DNA from: an uncultured Eubacteriales bacterium
Lineage (GTDB): Bacteria; Bacillota; Clostridia; Oscillospirales; Oscillospiraceae
Assembly: GCA_900551995.1 (NCBI GenBank)
Contig: URXW01000018.1
Span: 1 to 32,513 of the forward strand
Length of the DNA: 32,513 bases
Direction: 5' to 3'
Positions 6,581 through 14,862 of the stretch are shown here, piece by piece; position 1 is the first letter of the stretch; every line of letters begins with the position of its first letter. The notes beneath the pieces are model-generated. The model searched no databases, was not told the origin of the DNA, and worked only from the letters and a program-made list of their open reading frames with translations. A program made the position numbers and the translations under genes.

Positions 6581-9500
6581 TTACTTGTCGTACATATCAA
6601 TGAGCTTCAGCAGGTGCTCGTAACGTGCCTTTGCCTCGTCCTCATTGCGCTTGAAGAGCACTTCGGCGCGCTCGGGGAACTCGCGGGTCAGGCGGGAGTA
6701 CCGCGCCTCGTTCATCAGGAACTCCTGATAGCCGCCAGCGGGAGCCTTGGAGTCCAGCGTGAACTTCTTCTCGCCCTCGGGGTTGTAGCGGAACAGGTTC
6801 CAGTAGCCGCAGTCCACAGCCTTCTTCATTTCTTTCTGGCAGTTCATCATGCCGCCCTTGATGGAGTGCATCTCGCAGGGGCTGTAGCCGATGATGAGGG
6901 ACGGGCCGTGGTATGCCTCCGCCTCGGTGATCGCCTTGATGGTCTGGGCGGGGTTGGCACCCATGGCCACCTGTGCCACGTACACGTAGCCGTACTGCAT
7001 GGCGATCTCGGAAAGGCTCTTCTTCTTGACCTCCTTACCGGCGGCGGCGAACTGTGCCACCTGACCGATGTTGGACGCCTTGGACGCCTGTCCGCCGGTG
7101 TTGGAGTACACCTCGGTATCGAACACGAAGATGTTCACATCCTGCTTGGAGGCGATGACGTGATCCAGTCCGCCGTAGCCGATGTCGTAAGCCCAGCCGT
7201 CGCCGCCGAAGATCCACATGGACTTCTTGGCGAGGTATTCCTTCTTGCTGAGGATGTCGGCAGCCAGCGTGCAAGCCTCGCAGTCGCACAGCAGGGCACC
7301 CTTGGCTTTCAGCTGGGCAGCGTGCTCGGCAAACTGCGGGATGGCAGCCAGCTCCTCCACGGTGCTGATGCTCTCCTCCAGTGCCTTGACGTAAGCCTTG
7401 GCGGGCTCGGCGTTGGCGGTGCCGTCAGCCATGGTATCCAGCCACGCCTGTGCGGCGGCCTTTAGCTGGGGACGCGCCCACTCCACGGCGATCAGCTGGC
7501 GGGTCTTGTCCGCCAGATCCTCGCGGATCTTGTTCTGACCGGTGAACATACCCAGACCGTGCTCGGCGTTGTCTTCGAACAGGGAGTTGCACCATGCGGG
7601 GCCGTGGCCGTCCTTATTGGTGCAGTAGGGAGAGGTAGCCGCGGGACCGCCCCAGATGGAGGAGCAGCCGGTGGCGTTGGAGATGTACATATGGTCGCCG
7701 AACAGCTGGGTGACGAGACGGGCATAGCTGGTCTCGGCGCAGCCGGCGCAGGAGCCGGAGAACTCCAGCATGGGCTGCTTGAACTGGCTGCCCTTGACGG
7801 TGTTGTCCTGCATATCCTTCTTCTCGGCAACCTCTGCCACGCAGTAGTCGAACACATCCTGCTGGGCAAGCTCGCCCTCCTGTGCCACCATGGTCAGTGC
7901 ATTCACGGGGCAGGCACCGATGCAGACGCCGCAGCCCATGCAGTCCAGAGGACTGACCGCCATGGTGAACTTGTACTCGCCCTTGCCCTTGCCGGCCTTC
8001 ACGTCCACGATCTTGGCGGCCTCGGGAGCCTTGGCGGCCTCGTCGGCGGTCAGCGCGAAGGGACGGATGGTGGCGTGGGGGCAGACGTAGGCGCACTGGT
8101 TGCACTGGATGCACTTCTCAGCGTCCCAGGTGGGGACGGAGACCGCCACGCCGCGCTTTTCGTAAGCGGCGGCACCCAGCTCGAACTGACCGTCCACATG
8201 ATCCACAAAGGCGGAGACGGGCAGGCTGTCGCCGTCCATCTTGCCCACGGGCTCCAGGATCTCCTTGACCATCTTCACCAGCTCGGGCTTGCCCTTGAGC
8301 TGCTTGGGCTCCTTGGTGTCCACGGCGTTCGCCCAGTCGGCGGGCACGTCGATCTTCTTATAGGCGGTGGCACCCAGATCGATGGCCTTGTAGTTCATGT
8401 CCACGATGTCCTGACCCTTCTTCAGATAGGACGCCTTTGCCTTCTCCTTCATGTAGGTGATGGCCTCTGCCTCGGGCATGACCTTCGCCAGAGAGAAGAA
8501 CGCGGACTGGAGGATGGTGTTGTTGCGCTTGCCCATGCCGATCTCGATGGCCAGATCAATGGCATCGATGGTGTAGAGCTGGATATTGTTCTGGGCGATG
8601 TACCGCTTGGAGGCGGCGTCCATGTGGTGGTTCAGCTCGTCGAAGTCCCACTGGCAGTTGATCATATACACGCCGCCAGGCTTGACATCCTGCACCATCT
8701 TGAAGCCCTTGATAACGTAGCTGGGGTTGTGGCACGCCACAAAGTCCGCCTTGTTGATGTAGTAGGGGCTGCGGATGGGCTTGTCGCCGAAGCGCAGGTG
8801 GCTGATGGTCACGCCGCCGGTCTTTTTGGAGTCGTACTGGAAGTACGCCTGCACGTACTTGTCGGTGTGGTCGCCGATGATCTTGATGGAGTTCTTGTTG
8901 GCACCCACGGTACCGTCGCCGCCCAGACCCCAGAACTTGCACTCAATGGTGCCCTCTGCGGCGGTGTTGGGACAGTTGGCGTCCTCGGGCAGAGACAGGT
9001 TGGTCACATCGTCCACGATGCCGATGGTGAACTGACGCTTCATCTCGTCCTTCTTCAGCTCGCTGTACACGGCAAAGACGGAGGCGGGAGGCGTGTCCTT
9101 GCTGCCCAGACCGTAGCGGCCGCCGATGACCTGCACGTCGTTCTTGCCGGCGTTGGCAAGGGCGGTGACCACGTCCTGATACAGAGGCTCGCCCTGGGAG
9201 CCGGGCTCCTTGGTGCGATCCAGAACGGCGATCTTCTTGGCGGTGGCGGGGATCGCCTCGATGAGCTTTTCGGCGGCGAAGGGACGGAACAGGCGCACCT
9301 TCACCAGACCCACCTTCTCGCCGTGGGCGTTCAGATAGTCGATGACCTCCTCCGCCACGTCGCAGATGGAGCCCATGGCGACGATGACGCGGTCAGCATC
9401 GGGTGCGCCGTAGTAGTTGAACAGCTTATAGTCGGTGCCCAGCTTGGCGTTGACCTTGTCCATGTACTTCTCCACCACGGCGGGCAGCTCGGTGTAGTAC

Positions 9501-10201
9501 TTGTTGCAGGCCTCGCGGTGCTGGAAGAAGATGTCGCCGTTCTCGTGGGAGCCGCGCATATGGGGATGCTCGGGGTTCAGTGCGTGACGGCGGAACTCAG
9601 CCACGGCGTCCATGTCGCACATATCCTTCAGATCCTCGTAGTCCCACACGGCGATCTTCTGGATCTCGTGGGAGGTGCGGAAGCCGTCGAAGAAGTTGAT
9701 GAAGGGCACCTTGCCGGACAGGGCGGCCAGATGTGCCACGGGGCTCAGGTCCATGACCTCCTGCACGTTGCCCTCGCACAGCATGGCGAAGCCGGTCTGG
9801 CGGCACGCCATCACGTCGGAGTGGTCACCGAAGATGTTCAGGGACTGGGTGGACACGGTACGGGCGGAGACGTGGAACACGCAGGGCAGCTGCTCCGCCG
9901 CGATCTTGTACATATTGGGGATCATCAGCAGCAGACCCTGGGATGCGGTGTAGGTGGTGGTCAGCGCACCGGCACCCAGAGAACCGTGGACAGCACCGGC
10001 GGCACCGGCCTCGGACTGCATCTCGACCACCTTGACCTTCGTGCCGAAGATGTTCTTCAGACTGTTGGCACTCCACTGATCCACGAAGTCCGCCATGGGA
10101 CTGGACGGAGTGATGGGGTAGATGGCAGCGACCTCAGAGAACGCATAGGAAACGTGCGCCGCAGCGTTGTTGCCATCCATGGACTTCATTTTTCTTACCA
10201 T
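6581..10201 (-). CDS. nifJ: Pyruvate:ferredoxin (flavodoxin) oxidoreductase, single-chain
   Basis: Oxidatively decarboxylates pyruvate to acetyl-CoA, CO2 and reduced ferredoxin, the central step of clostridial fermentation. The 1206-aa chain is the usual full-length homodimer type. In order: an N-terminal pyruvate/pyrimidine-binding domain with YPITPSSPMAD (residues about 28-38), the PFOR II and gamma domains, a ferredoxin-like region with two [4Fe-4S] motifs, CIQCNQCAYVCP (near 697) and CMGCGVCIGACP (near 757), then the TPP-binding domain with the proximal-cluster cysteines (SCAGCAETS and CDCEAC) and GGDGWAYDIGYGG (near 997). The start is the ATG at 10201 because AAGGAGG lies just upstream; an in-frame ATG six codons earlier overlaps that SD. 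The gene is monocistronic with a strong promoter and terminator. Confidence 0.97.
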   Translation of the reverse strand: MVRKMKSMDGNNAAAHVSYAFSEVAAIYPITPSSPMADFVDQWSANSLKNIFGTKVKVVEMQSEAGAAGAVHGSLGAGALTTTYTASQGLLLMIPNMYKIAAEQLPCVFHVSARTVSTQSLNIFGDHSDVMACRQTGFAMLCEGNVQEVMDLSPVAHLAALSGKVPFINFFDGFRTSHEIQKIAVWDYEDLKDMCDMDAVAEFRRHALNPEHPHMRGSHENGDIFFQHREACNKYYTELPAVVEKYMDKVNAKLGTDYKLFNYYGAPDADRVIVAMGSICDVAEEVIDYLNAHGEKVGLVKVRLFRPFAAEKLIEAIPATAKKIAVLDRTKEPGSQGEPLYQDVVTALANAGKNDVQVIGGRYGLGSKDTPPASVFAVYSELKKDEMKRQFTIGIVDDVTNLSLPEDANCPNTAAEGTIECKFWGLGGDGTVGANKNSIKIIGDHTDKYVQAYFQYDSKKTGGVTISHLRFGDKPIRSPYYINKADFVACHNPSYVIKGFKMVQDVKPGGVYMINCQWDFDELNHHMDAASKRYIAQNNIQLYTIDAIDLAIEIGMGKRNNTILQSAFFSLAKVMPEAEAITYMKEKAKASYLKKGQDIVDMNYKAIDLGATAYKKIDVPADWANAVDTKEPKQLKGKPELVKMVKEILEPVGKMDGDSLPVSAFVDHVDGQFELGAAAYEKRGVAVSVPTWDAEKCIQCNQCAYVCPHATIRPFALTADEAAKAPEAAKIVDVKAGKGKGEYKFTMAVSPLDCMGCGVCIGACPVNALTMVAQEGELAQQDVFDYCVAEVAEKKDMQDNTVKGSQFKQPMLEFSGSCAGCAETSYARLVTQLFGDHMYISNATGCSSIWGGPAATSPYCTNKDGHGPAWCNSLFEDNAEHGLGMFTGQNKIREDLADKTRQLIAVEWARPQLKAAAQAWLDTMADGTANAEPAKAYVKALEESISTVEELAAIPQFAEHAAQLKAKGALLCDCEACTLAADILSKKEYLAKKSMWIFGGDGWAYDIGYGGLDHVIASKQDVNIFVFDTEVYSNTGGQASKASNIGQVAQFAAAGKEVKKKSLSEIAMQYGYVYVAQVAMGANPAQTIKAITEAEAYHGPSLIIGYSPCEMHSIKGGMMNCQKEMKKAVDCGYWNLFRYNPEGEKKFTLDSKAPAGGYQEFLMNEARYSRLTREFPERAEVLFKRNEDEAKARYEHLLKLIDMYDK

Positions 10202-10284
10202 AATGAGCCTCCTTAACATATTATATGCTTCCGGACTGCAAAAGGGCGCGAAATGCCCATTTGTACGGAACGTTAGGCATGGTC

Positions 10285-10313
10285 ATAGTAACACAAAAAA
10301 ATAGGAATGTAAA
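10285..10313 (-). promoter_or_regulatory. Sigma-A promoter of nifJ
   Basis: On the reverse strand, TTTACA (10313-10308) and TACTAT (10290-10285) each match the consensus at five of six positions and are separated by 17 nt with a T-rich spacer. The start would be near 10278. Confidence 0.8.
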
Positions 10314-10478
10314 CCTCATTTTCGTGATTTCCTCCACGGTGAAACTTTTTTAGCACGGTGCACAAAATCTCTCATGGCGGAGCGGGCGAACGTGGGCGGG
10401 GTGACAAGGGAGACGGGGACGGCGGGGGAAAAACAGGGGAGTTTTTTGGAAAAACGGCTGTTCACCGGGCGGTTTTTG

Positions 10479-10487
10479 TGGTACAAT
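10479..10487 (+). promoter_or_regulatory. Extended -10 promoter of the yifB-to-divIVA gene block
   Basis: TACAAT (10482-10487) is preceded by TGG, an extended -10. The -35 position (TGTTCA, 17-nt spacer) is poor. It lies 40 nt upstream of the yifB start and heads a run of 13 genes on the same strand. Confidence 0.55.
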
Positions 10488-10526
10488 GCAGAGTGCCATA
10501 CTATTAAGGTGAAGGGGGCGGTGTCC

Positions 10527-12041
10527 ATGATGGTCACGGTGCGCTCGCTGGGTCTGACGGGTATCACCGGCTACGAGGTGTCGGTGGAGTGCTTTCTCTC
10601 CGGCGGACTGCCGGGGTTCGACGTGGTGGGGCTGCCGGACGCGGCGGTGAAGGAATCCCGTGAGCGCGTCCGGGCGGCGGTGAAAAACTGCGGGGCGAAG
10701 TTCCCCGTCAGCCGCATTACGGTGAATCTGGCTCCCGCACGGGTGCGGAAGGAGGGCACGGTCTACGACCTGCCCATCCTGCTGGGGATACTGGCGGCGG
10801 CGGAGGAGATCCGCCCCCTGCCGGGGGACGCGGCGTTTTTGGGGGAGCTGAGCCTTTCCGGCGCGCTGCGTCCCGTGACCGGCGTGCTGCCCATGGCGTT
10901 GACCGCCGCAAGGCTGGGCTTCAAGACGCTGTACGTCCCGGCGGACAACGGCGCCGAAGCCACCCTTGCCGACGGTCTGACCGTCTACGGCGTGGAGGAT
11001 GTGGGGCAGCTCCTCGCCCATCTGCGGGGGGAGACGGCCTTGACCCCCGTGCCCCGGTGGGAACCGGTGCGCGAGGAACGGCCGCTGCCGGACTTCGCCG
11101 ACGTCATGGGGCAGGAGAACGTGAAGCGGGCGTTGGAGATCGCCGCCGCCGGCGGCCACAACGTACTGCTGGTGGGGTCGCCCGGCGCGGGAAAATCCAT
11201 GCTGGCGCGGCGGCTGCCCTCCATCCTGCCGGATATGACGCGCGCGGAGGCGTTGCAGACCACGGAGATCTACTCCGTGGCGGGCATGACCGACGCACGG
11301 CACCCGCTGGTGGATGTGCGCCCCTTCCGCAGCCCCCACCACACGGCGTCCACCGTGTCTCTGTCCGGCGGCGGCGGAGTGCCGCGGCCGGGGGAGATCT
11401 CGCTGGCGCACAACGGCGTGCTGTTTTTAGATGAGCTGCCGGAGTTCGACAAGTCGGCGCTGGAGACGCTGCGCCAGCCCTTGGAGGACGGGGCGGTGAC
11501 CATCACGCGGGCGTCCGGGTCGCTGACGCTGCCCAGCCGGTTCATGCTGGTGTGCGCCATGAATCCCTGCCGCTGCGGGTGGTACGGCCATCCCTCCGGG
11601 CGGTGCACCTGCTCCCCGCAGCAGGTGGAGCAGTACATGCACAGGATCTCGGGGCCACTGCTGGATCGGATAGATATGCACATCGAGGTGCCCTCCGTGG
11701 AGTACGAGGCCATGCGCCGCCGGGAGCAGCCGGAGCCCTCCGCCGCCATACGGCAGCGGGTCAACGCCGCCCGGGAGGTGCAGAAGCGGCGGTTTGCAGG
11801 CACGGAGGTGTCCTGCAACGCCTACATGACGCCGCCCATGATCGGGCGGTACTGCCGGCTGGACGAGGCGGGCGAGAAGCTCATGCAGGGGGCGTTCGAG
11901 CGGCTGGGGCTGACGGGTCGGAGCCACGACAGGATACTGCGGATGGCGCGTACCATCGCCGATCTGGAGGGGGCGGAGCACATTGAGGCGCAGCATCTTG
12001 CCGAGGCCATACAGTATCGAAGCAGCAGCTTGCTGAAATAG
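10527..12041 (+). CDS. YifB/ComM family magnesium-chelatase-like AAA+ ATPase
   Basis: The 504-aa product has the family's N-terminal Lon-substrate-like fold (residues 1 to about 170, with LPGFDVVGLPDAAVKESRER). An AAA+ Mg-chelatase module follows, with Walker A GSPGAGKS (217-224) and Walker B VLFLDELPE (298-306), and then the cysteine-bearing AMNPCRCGWYG segment and a C-terminal helical domain. In naturally transformable Gram-negatives the homologue ComM drives branch migration during DNA uptake recombination; in Clostridia the role is not established and no other com gene is seen here. The start is the ATG at 10527, with AAGGGGG 8 nt upstream. The frame is open for 51 more codons, but that part covers the promoter. 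Its stop overlaps the SD of the next gene. Confidence 0.9.
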   Translation: MMVTVRSLGLTGITGYEVSVECFLSGGLPGFDVVGLPDAAVKESRERVRAAVKNCGAKFPVSRITVNLAPARVRKEGTVYDLPILLGILAAAEEIRPLPGDAAFLGELSLSGALRPVTGVLPMALTAARLGFKTLYVPADNGAEATLADGLTVYGVEDVGQLLAHLRGETALTPVPRWEPVREERPLPDFADVMGQENVKRALEIAAAGGHNVLLVGSPGAGKSMLARRLPSILPDMTRAEALQTTEIYSVAGMTDARHPLVDVRPFRSPHHTASTVSLSGGGGVPRPGEISLAHNGVLFLDELPEFDKSALETLRQPLEDGAVTITRASGSLTLPSRFMLVCAMNPCRCGWYGHPSGRCTCSPQQVEQYMHRISGPLLDRIDMHIEVPSVEYEAMRRREQPEPSAAIRQRVNAAREVQKRRFAGTEVSCNAYMTPPMIGRYCRLDEAGEKLMQGAFERLGLTGRSHDRILRMARTIADLEGAEHIEAQHLAEAIQYRSSSLLK

Positions 12042-12052
12042 GAGGACGCCGC

Positions 12053-12637
12053 GTGAATATCCCCGGTTTTTTGGTCTATTGCGCCATTATGGCGGTGACG
12101 CCCGGCCCCAACAATCTGATGAGCCTGTATCTGGGCGCGAGAGGCGGCTGGCGCGGCTTTTGGAGCTTCTTCGGCGGCAGCATGACGGGACTGGGTGTCA
12201 AATGCGTGCTGTGCGGTCTGCTGAACGTGCTGCTGGCGGAGAAGGTGCCGGTGCTGGTGCCCTATCTCAAGTGGCTGGGCGCGGCGTATATGCTCTACCT
12301 CGCCTTCTGCATGGTGAAAAGCGGCGTGCGGAGCGGAGAGGACGAGGAGAAAAGCGGCGAGGGCACCTTCCGCAGCGGCGTGCTTTTGCAGGTGCTGAAC
12401 GTGAAAAGCTGGGTGGCGGCACTGAGCATCTTCTCGGTGTACGTTATCCCCTTTACCACCGCCGTTATCGCCATACTGTCCGCGGCGGCGACGTTTACCT
12501 TTTTCTGCGGACTGGCGAGCCTGCTGTGGTGCGGCTGCGGCACGGTCATGCAGCGTCTGTACCGACGCTTCCGCCTGCCGGTGAGCATCGCGCTGGCGGT
12601 CATGCTGGTGCTGTGCGCCTGGAGCGCGGTGAAATAA
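12053..12637 (+). CDS. LysE/RhtB family amino-acid exporter-like membrane protein
   Basis: The 194-aa protein is hydrophobic throughout, with about five or six membrane segments. Near the N-terminus it has the family signature TPGPNNLM (residues 16-23). A charged cytoplasmic loop (about residues 90-105, SGEDEEKSGEG) separates the two halves. The length fits the family. Members export basic or neutral amino acids or related metabolites; the substrate cannot be read from the sequence. The start is GTG (12053), chosen because AGGAGG (12040-12045) lies 7 nt upstream and overlaps the yifB stop codon. It is 22 nt before thiI. Confidence 0.88.
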   Translation: MNIPGFLVYCAIMAVTPGPNNLMSLYLGARGGWRGFWSFFGGSMTGLGVKCVLCGLLNVLLAEKVPVLVPYLKWLGAAYMLYLAFCMVKSGVRSGEDEEKSGEGTFRSGVLLQVLNVKSWVAALSIFSVYVIPFTTAVIAILSAAATFTFFCGLASLLWCGCGTVMQRLYRRFRLPVSIALAVMLVLCAWSAVK

Positions 12638-12659
12638 ATCGACAAGGAGAAACCATACC

Positions 12660-13838
12660 ATGCACGAGATCATTCTGTGCAAGCTGGGCGAGGTCGTCCT
12701 GAAGGGACTGAACCGCCGCAGCTTTGAAATGAAGCTGATGAGCAATATCCGCCGCCGTACCCAGCGGTTCGGCAAGTGGAAAATATATTCCCGCCAGTCC
12801 ACCATCTACGTGGAGCCTGTGGAGGACACCTGCGACATGGCGGGAGCCTACGGTGCCTGCAAGCAGGTATTCGGCATCATCGCCATCACCCGCGCCCTGC
12901 CCTGTGAAAAGACGAAGGAGGCGATCTTCGACACCGCCAAAACGTATCTGGGCAGTGCGCTCACCGCCGCCAAGAGCTTCAAGGTGGAGAGCAAGCGGGC
13001 GGACAAGTCGTTCCCCATGGGCAGCATCCAGCTGAGCCAGTGGGTGGGCGGCGCGCTCCACGATGCCTTCCCCCACCTGACGGTGGACGTTCACCACCCG
13101 GAGCTGACGGTGTACATCGAGGTGCGGGAGGACGCGGCTTACGTCCACGGCCCGGCGGAAAGTGCCGCCGGCGGACTGCCGCTGGGCATGGGCGGCCACG
13201 CGGTGAGCCTGCTGTCCGGCGGTATCGACAGCCCCGTGTCCAGCTATATGATCGCCAAGCGCGGCGTCCAGCTGGAGATGATCCACTTTGCCTCCCCGCC
13301 CTACACCAGTGAGGCGGCGCGGGAGAAGGTCTTGCAGCTGGCGCAGGAGCTGACGCCGTGGTGCGGCCGTCTGGCGGTGTTCATCATCCCCTTTACCGAG
13401 ATTCAGGAGGAGATACGCCGCAAGTGCCCGGAGGATCACTTCACCCTCATTATGCGGCGGTTTATGATGCGCCTTGCCGATATGCTGGCTCACGAGCTGC
13501 GCTGCCGCGCCCTCGTCACCGGCGAGAATCTGGGACAGGTGGCCAGCCAGACCATGCAGGCGTTGGCGGTCAGCGAGGACGTGACCACGCTGCCGGTGCT
13601 GCGCCCCCTCATCGGCATGGATAAGGAGGAGATCGTGAAGCTTGCACGGCACATCGGCACCTTCGACACGTCCATCCTGCCCTATGAGGACTGCTGCACC
13701 GTGTTCACCCCCCGCCACCCCAAGACGAAGCCCAGCGTGGAGGAGGCCCGGGAGTACGAGAGCGCGCTGGACGTGGAGGGGCTTTGCGAGAGAGCCATGG
13801 CGAATCGCGAGATGATCCGCGTCAAGCCGGAGGTGTGA
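12660..13838 (+). CDS. thiI: tRNA 4-thiouridine synthetase / sulfur carrier thiotransferase
   Basis: Introduces 4-thiouridine at position 8 of tRNA and in many bacteria also takes part in thiazole (thiamine) synthesis. The 392-aa protein has the N-terminal ferredoxin-like and THUMP RNA-binding regions (about residues 1-165), then the PP-loop SGGIDSP (186-192). The conserved cysteine context EDCCTVF follows towards the end. It stops where E. coli ThiI continues into a rhodanese domain, so it is the short type common in Firmicutes, which needs a separate sulfur donor (usually a dedicated NifS-like desulfurase, not seen here). An AAGGAG SD precedes the ATG. One nucleotide separates its stop from the pncC start. 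Confidence 0.95.
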   Translation: MHEIILCKLGEVVLKGLNRRSFEMKLMSNIRRRTQRFGKWKIYSRQSTIYVEPVEDTCDMAGAYGACKQVFGIIAITRALPCEKTKEAIFDTAKTYLGSALTAAKSFKVESKRADKSFPMGSIQLSQWVGGALHDAFPHLTVDVHHPELTVYIEVREDAAYVHGPAESAAGGLPLGMGGHAVSLLSGGIDSPVSSYMIAKRGVQLEMIHFASPPYTSEAAREKVLQLAQELTPWCGRLAVFIIPFTEIQEEIRRKCPEDHFTLIMRRFMMRLADMLAHELRCRALVTGENLGQVASQTMQALAVSEDVTTLPVLRPLIGMDKEEIVKLARHIGTFDTSILPYEDCCTVFTPRHPKTKPSVEEAREYESALDVEGLCERAMANREMIRVKPEV

Positions 13839-13839
13839 T

Positions 13840-14337
13840 ATGACGGAAGGACTGGCGGCACAGGCGTTGCGGCTGTGCCGGGAAAAGGGGCTGACGGTGG
13901 CGGCGGCGGAGAGCTGCACCGGCGGGATGATCGCCTCGCGCATTACCGGCGTGCCCGGTGCGTCCCAGGTGTTTCTGGGCGGCGTGGTCAGCTATACCAA
14001 CGGGGTGAAGGAGCAGGTGCTCCACGTGCCGGGGTCGCTGCTGACGCTGTGCGGCGCGGTGTCGGCACCGGTGGCGCGGGCGATGGCAATGGGCGTCCGG
14101 CTGCTGACCGGCGCGGACATCGCCGTGGCGGTGACGGGTCTGGCGGGTCCCGACGGGGACGACCGGGGCAACCCGGTGGGGACGGTGTTCGTCGCTCTGT
14201 CCGCCGGGACGGAGATACAGGTGCGGCAGCTCGCCCTCACGGGAAGCCGGGAGGACATTCGGCGGCAGAGCACGGACAACGCGCTGGAGATGATATGCAG
14301 CTGCGCGGCGTGCGCGGAAGAGAAGATAAAGGAGTAA
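13840..14337 (+). CDS. pncC: Nicotinamide-nucleotide amidase (CinA C-terminal domain family)
   Basis: Hydrolyses NMN to nicotinic acid mononucleotide and ammonia, returning the NMN by-product of NAD-dependent DNA ligase to NAD synthesis. The 165-aa protein is only the CinA C-terminal domain, with the nucleophile motif AESCTGG (Ser25 the likely catalytic serine) and the conserved Tyr52 and Lys57 in SYTNGVKEQ, then AVTGLAGPDGD (near 101). The N-terminal MoaB-like domain of full CinA proteins is absent. The SD (GGAGGTG, 13829-13835) lies inside the end of thiI and the genes are 1 nt apart, so they are likely coupled. Its product is eventually amidated by NadE. Confidence 0.92.
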   Translation: MTEGLAAQALRLCREKGLTVAAAESCTGGMIASRITGVPGASQVFLGGVVSYTNGVKEQVLHVPGSLLTLCGAVSAPVARAMAMGVRLLTGADIAVAVTGLAGPDGDDRGNPVGTVFVALSAGTEIQVRQLALTGSREDIRRQSTDNALEMICSCAACAEEKIKE

Positions 14338-14344
14338 AAAGACT

Positions 14345-14812
14345 ATGGCAAAGAACAGCTATAAGGCTACCGTGAACCAGTATGCCAATCAGGAGGAGGC
14401 CATCCGCAAGGCGAAGGGCAACCCCAACAAGAACATTCACAGCAAGAAGAAAAACAGCAACTACGGCGGCTATACCACCGGCGCGTACATGGCGCACAAG
14501 GTGGCGGAGACGGTGGGCAAGCAGGAGCGCGTCAAGCTGCCCACGTGGCTGAATGTGACGCTGGGCGTGGAGTTCGCCGCCGTGATGGCGGTGCTGATCC
14601 TGCGCCTGACGGCGTTCAAGGAAAGCGCACTGATGACGCACCTGTCTTCGGTGCTGCTGGGCGTGACCTGCGGCACGCTGTTCTACATCCGCAAGTATAA
14701 GAACACGAAAAAGACCGGTGCCCTGTACAGCATCATCACCATTGTGCTGGTGGTCATGTGCCTGCTGTATACCACGTTCGGTCTGCTGGGGCTGCTGGGC
14801 TTTTTCGGCTGA
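14345..14812 (+). CDS. Hypothetical three-TM membrane protein, 155 aa
   Basis: I do not recognise the family. The first 65 residues are hydrophilic and strongly basic (KAKGNPNKNIHSKKKN at about 23-38), with no signal peptide. Three hydrophobic segments follow, at about 69-88, 100-115 and 126-154. The N-terminal tail is probably cytoplasmic by the positive-inside rule. AAGGAG lies just before the ATG at the end of pncC and the gap is 7 nt, so it is in the operon. It could be a small membrane adaptor; nothing supports a specific role. Confidence 0.8.
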   Translation: MAKNSYKATVNQYANQEEAIRKAKGNPNKNIHSKKKNSNYGGYTTGAYMAHKVAETVGKQERVKLPTWLNVTLGVEFAAVMAVLILRLTAFKESALMTHLSSVLLGVTCGTLFYIRKYKNTKKTGALYSIITIVLVVMCLLYTTFGLLGLLGFFG

Positions 14813-14820
14813 CAGTCCCC

Positions 14821-14835
14821 CGCGGCGGAGCCGCG
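14821..14835 (+). other. GC hairpin in the 50-nt gap before mutS
   Basis: CGCGGC (14821-14826) pairs with GCCGCG (14830-14835) around a GGA loop, followed by TATTTCCC. The tract is too short of T residues for a standard terminator. It could be a weak attenuator or an RNA-processing or stability element between the upstream genes and mutS-mutL. Confidence 0.35.
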
Positions 14836-14862
14836 TATTTCCCGTAGAGAGGAGCCAATGCT

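Larger units (their letters stand above)
10202..10526. other. Divergent intergenic region between nifJ and yifB (325 nt)
   Basis: It contains the nifJ promoter (10285-10313) and an untranslated nifJ leader of about 77 nt, which includes an 11-bp palindrome CATATTATATG (10217-10227) close to the nifJ SD. It also contains the yifB promoter (10482-10487). I see no gene and no other clear element between about 10315 and 10470. Confidence 0.6.

Noticed and set aside
7559..10216. An 885-codon open frame on the plus strand opposite nifJ
   Set aside because: It is antisense to a certain gene. Its translation is Val/Gly/His/Leu-rich with no domains, a by-product of GC-rich codon use in nifJ.
10217..10227. 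TATAAT inside the nifJ leader palindrome as a second nifJ promoter
   Set aside because: There is no -35 at a proper distance, and a start there would fall within or just before the SD.
10374..10526. N-terminal extension of YifB by 51 codons
   Set aside because: The extension covers the promoter -10, has no SD and is not protein-like. The ATG at 10527 gives the normal family length.
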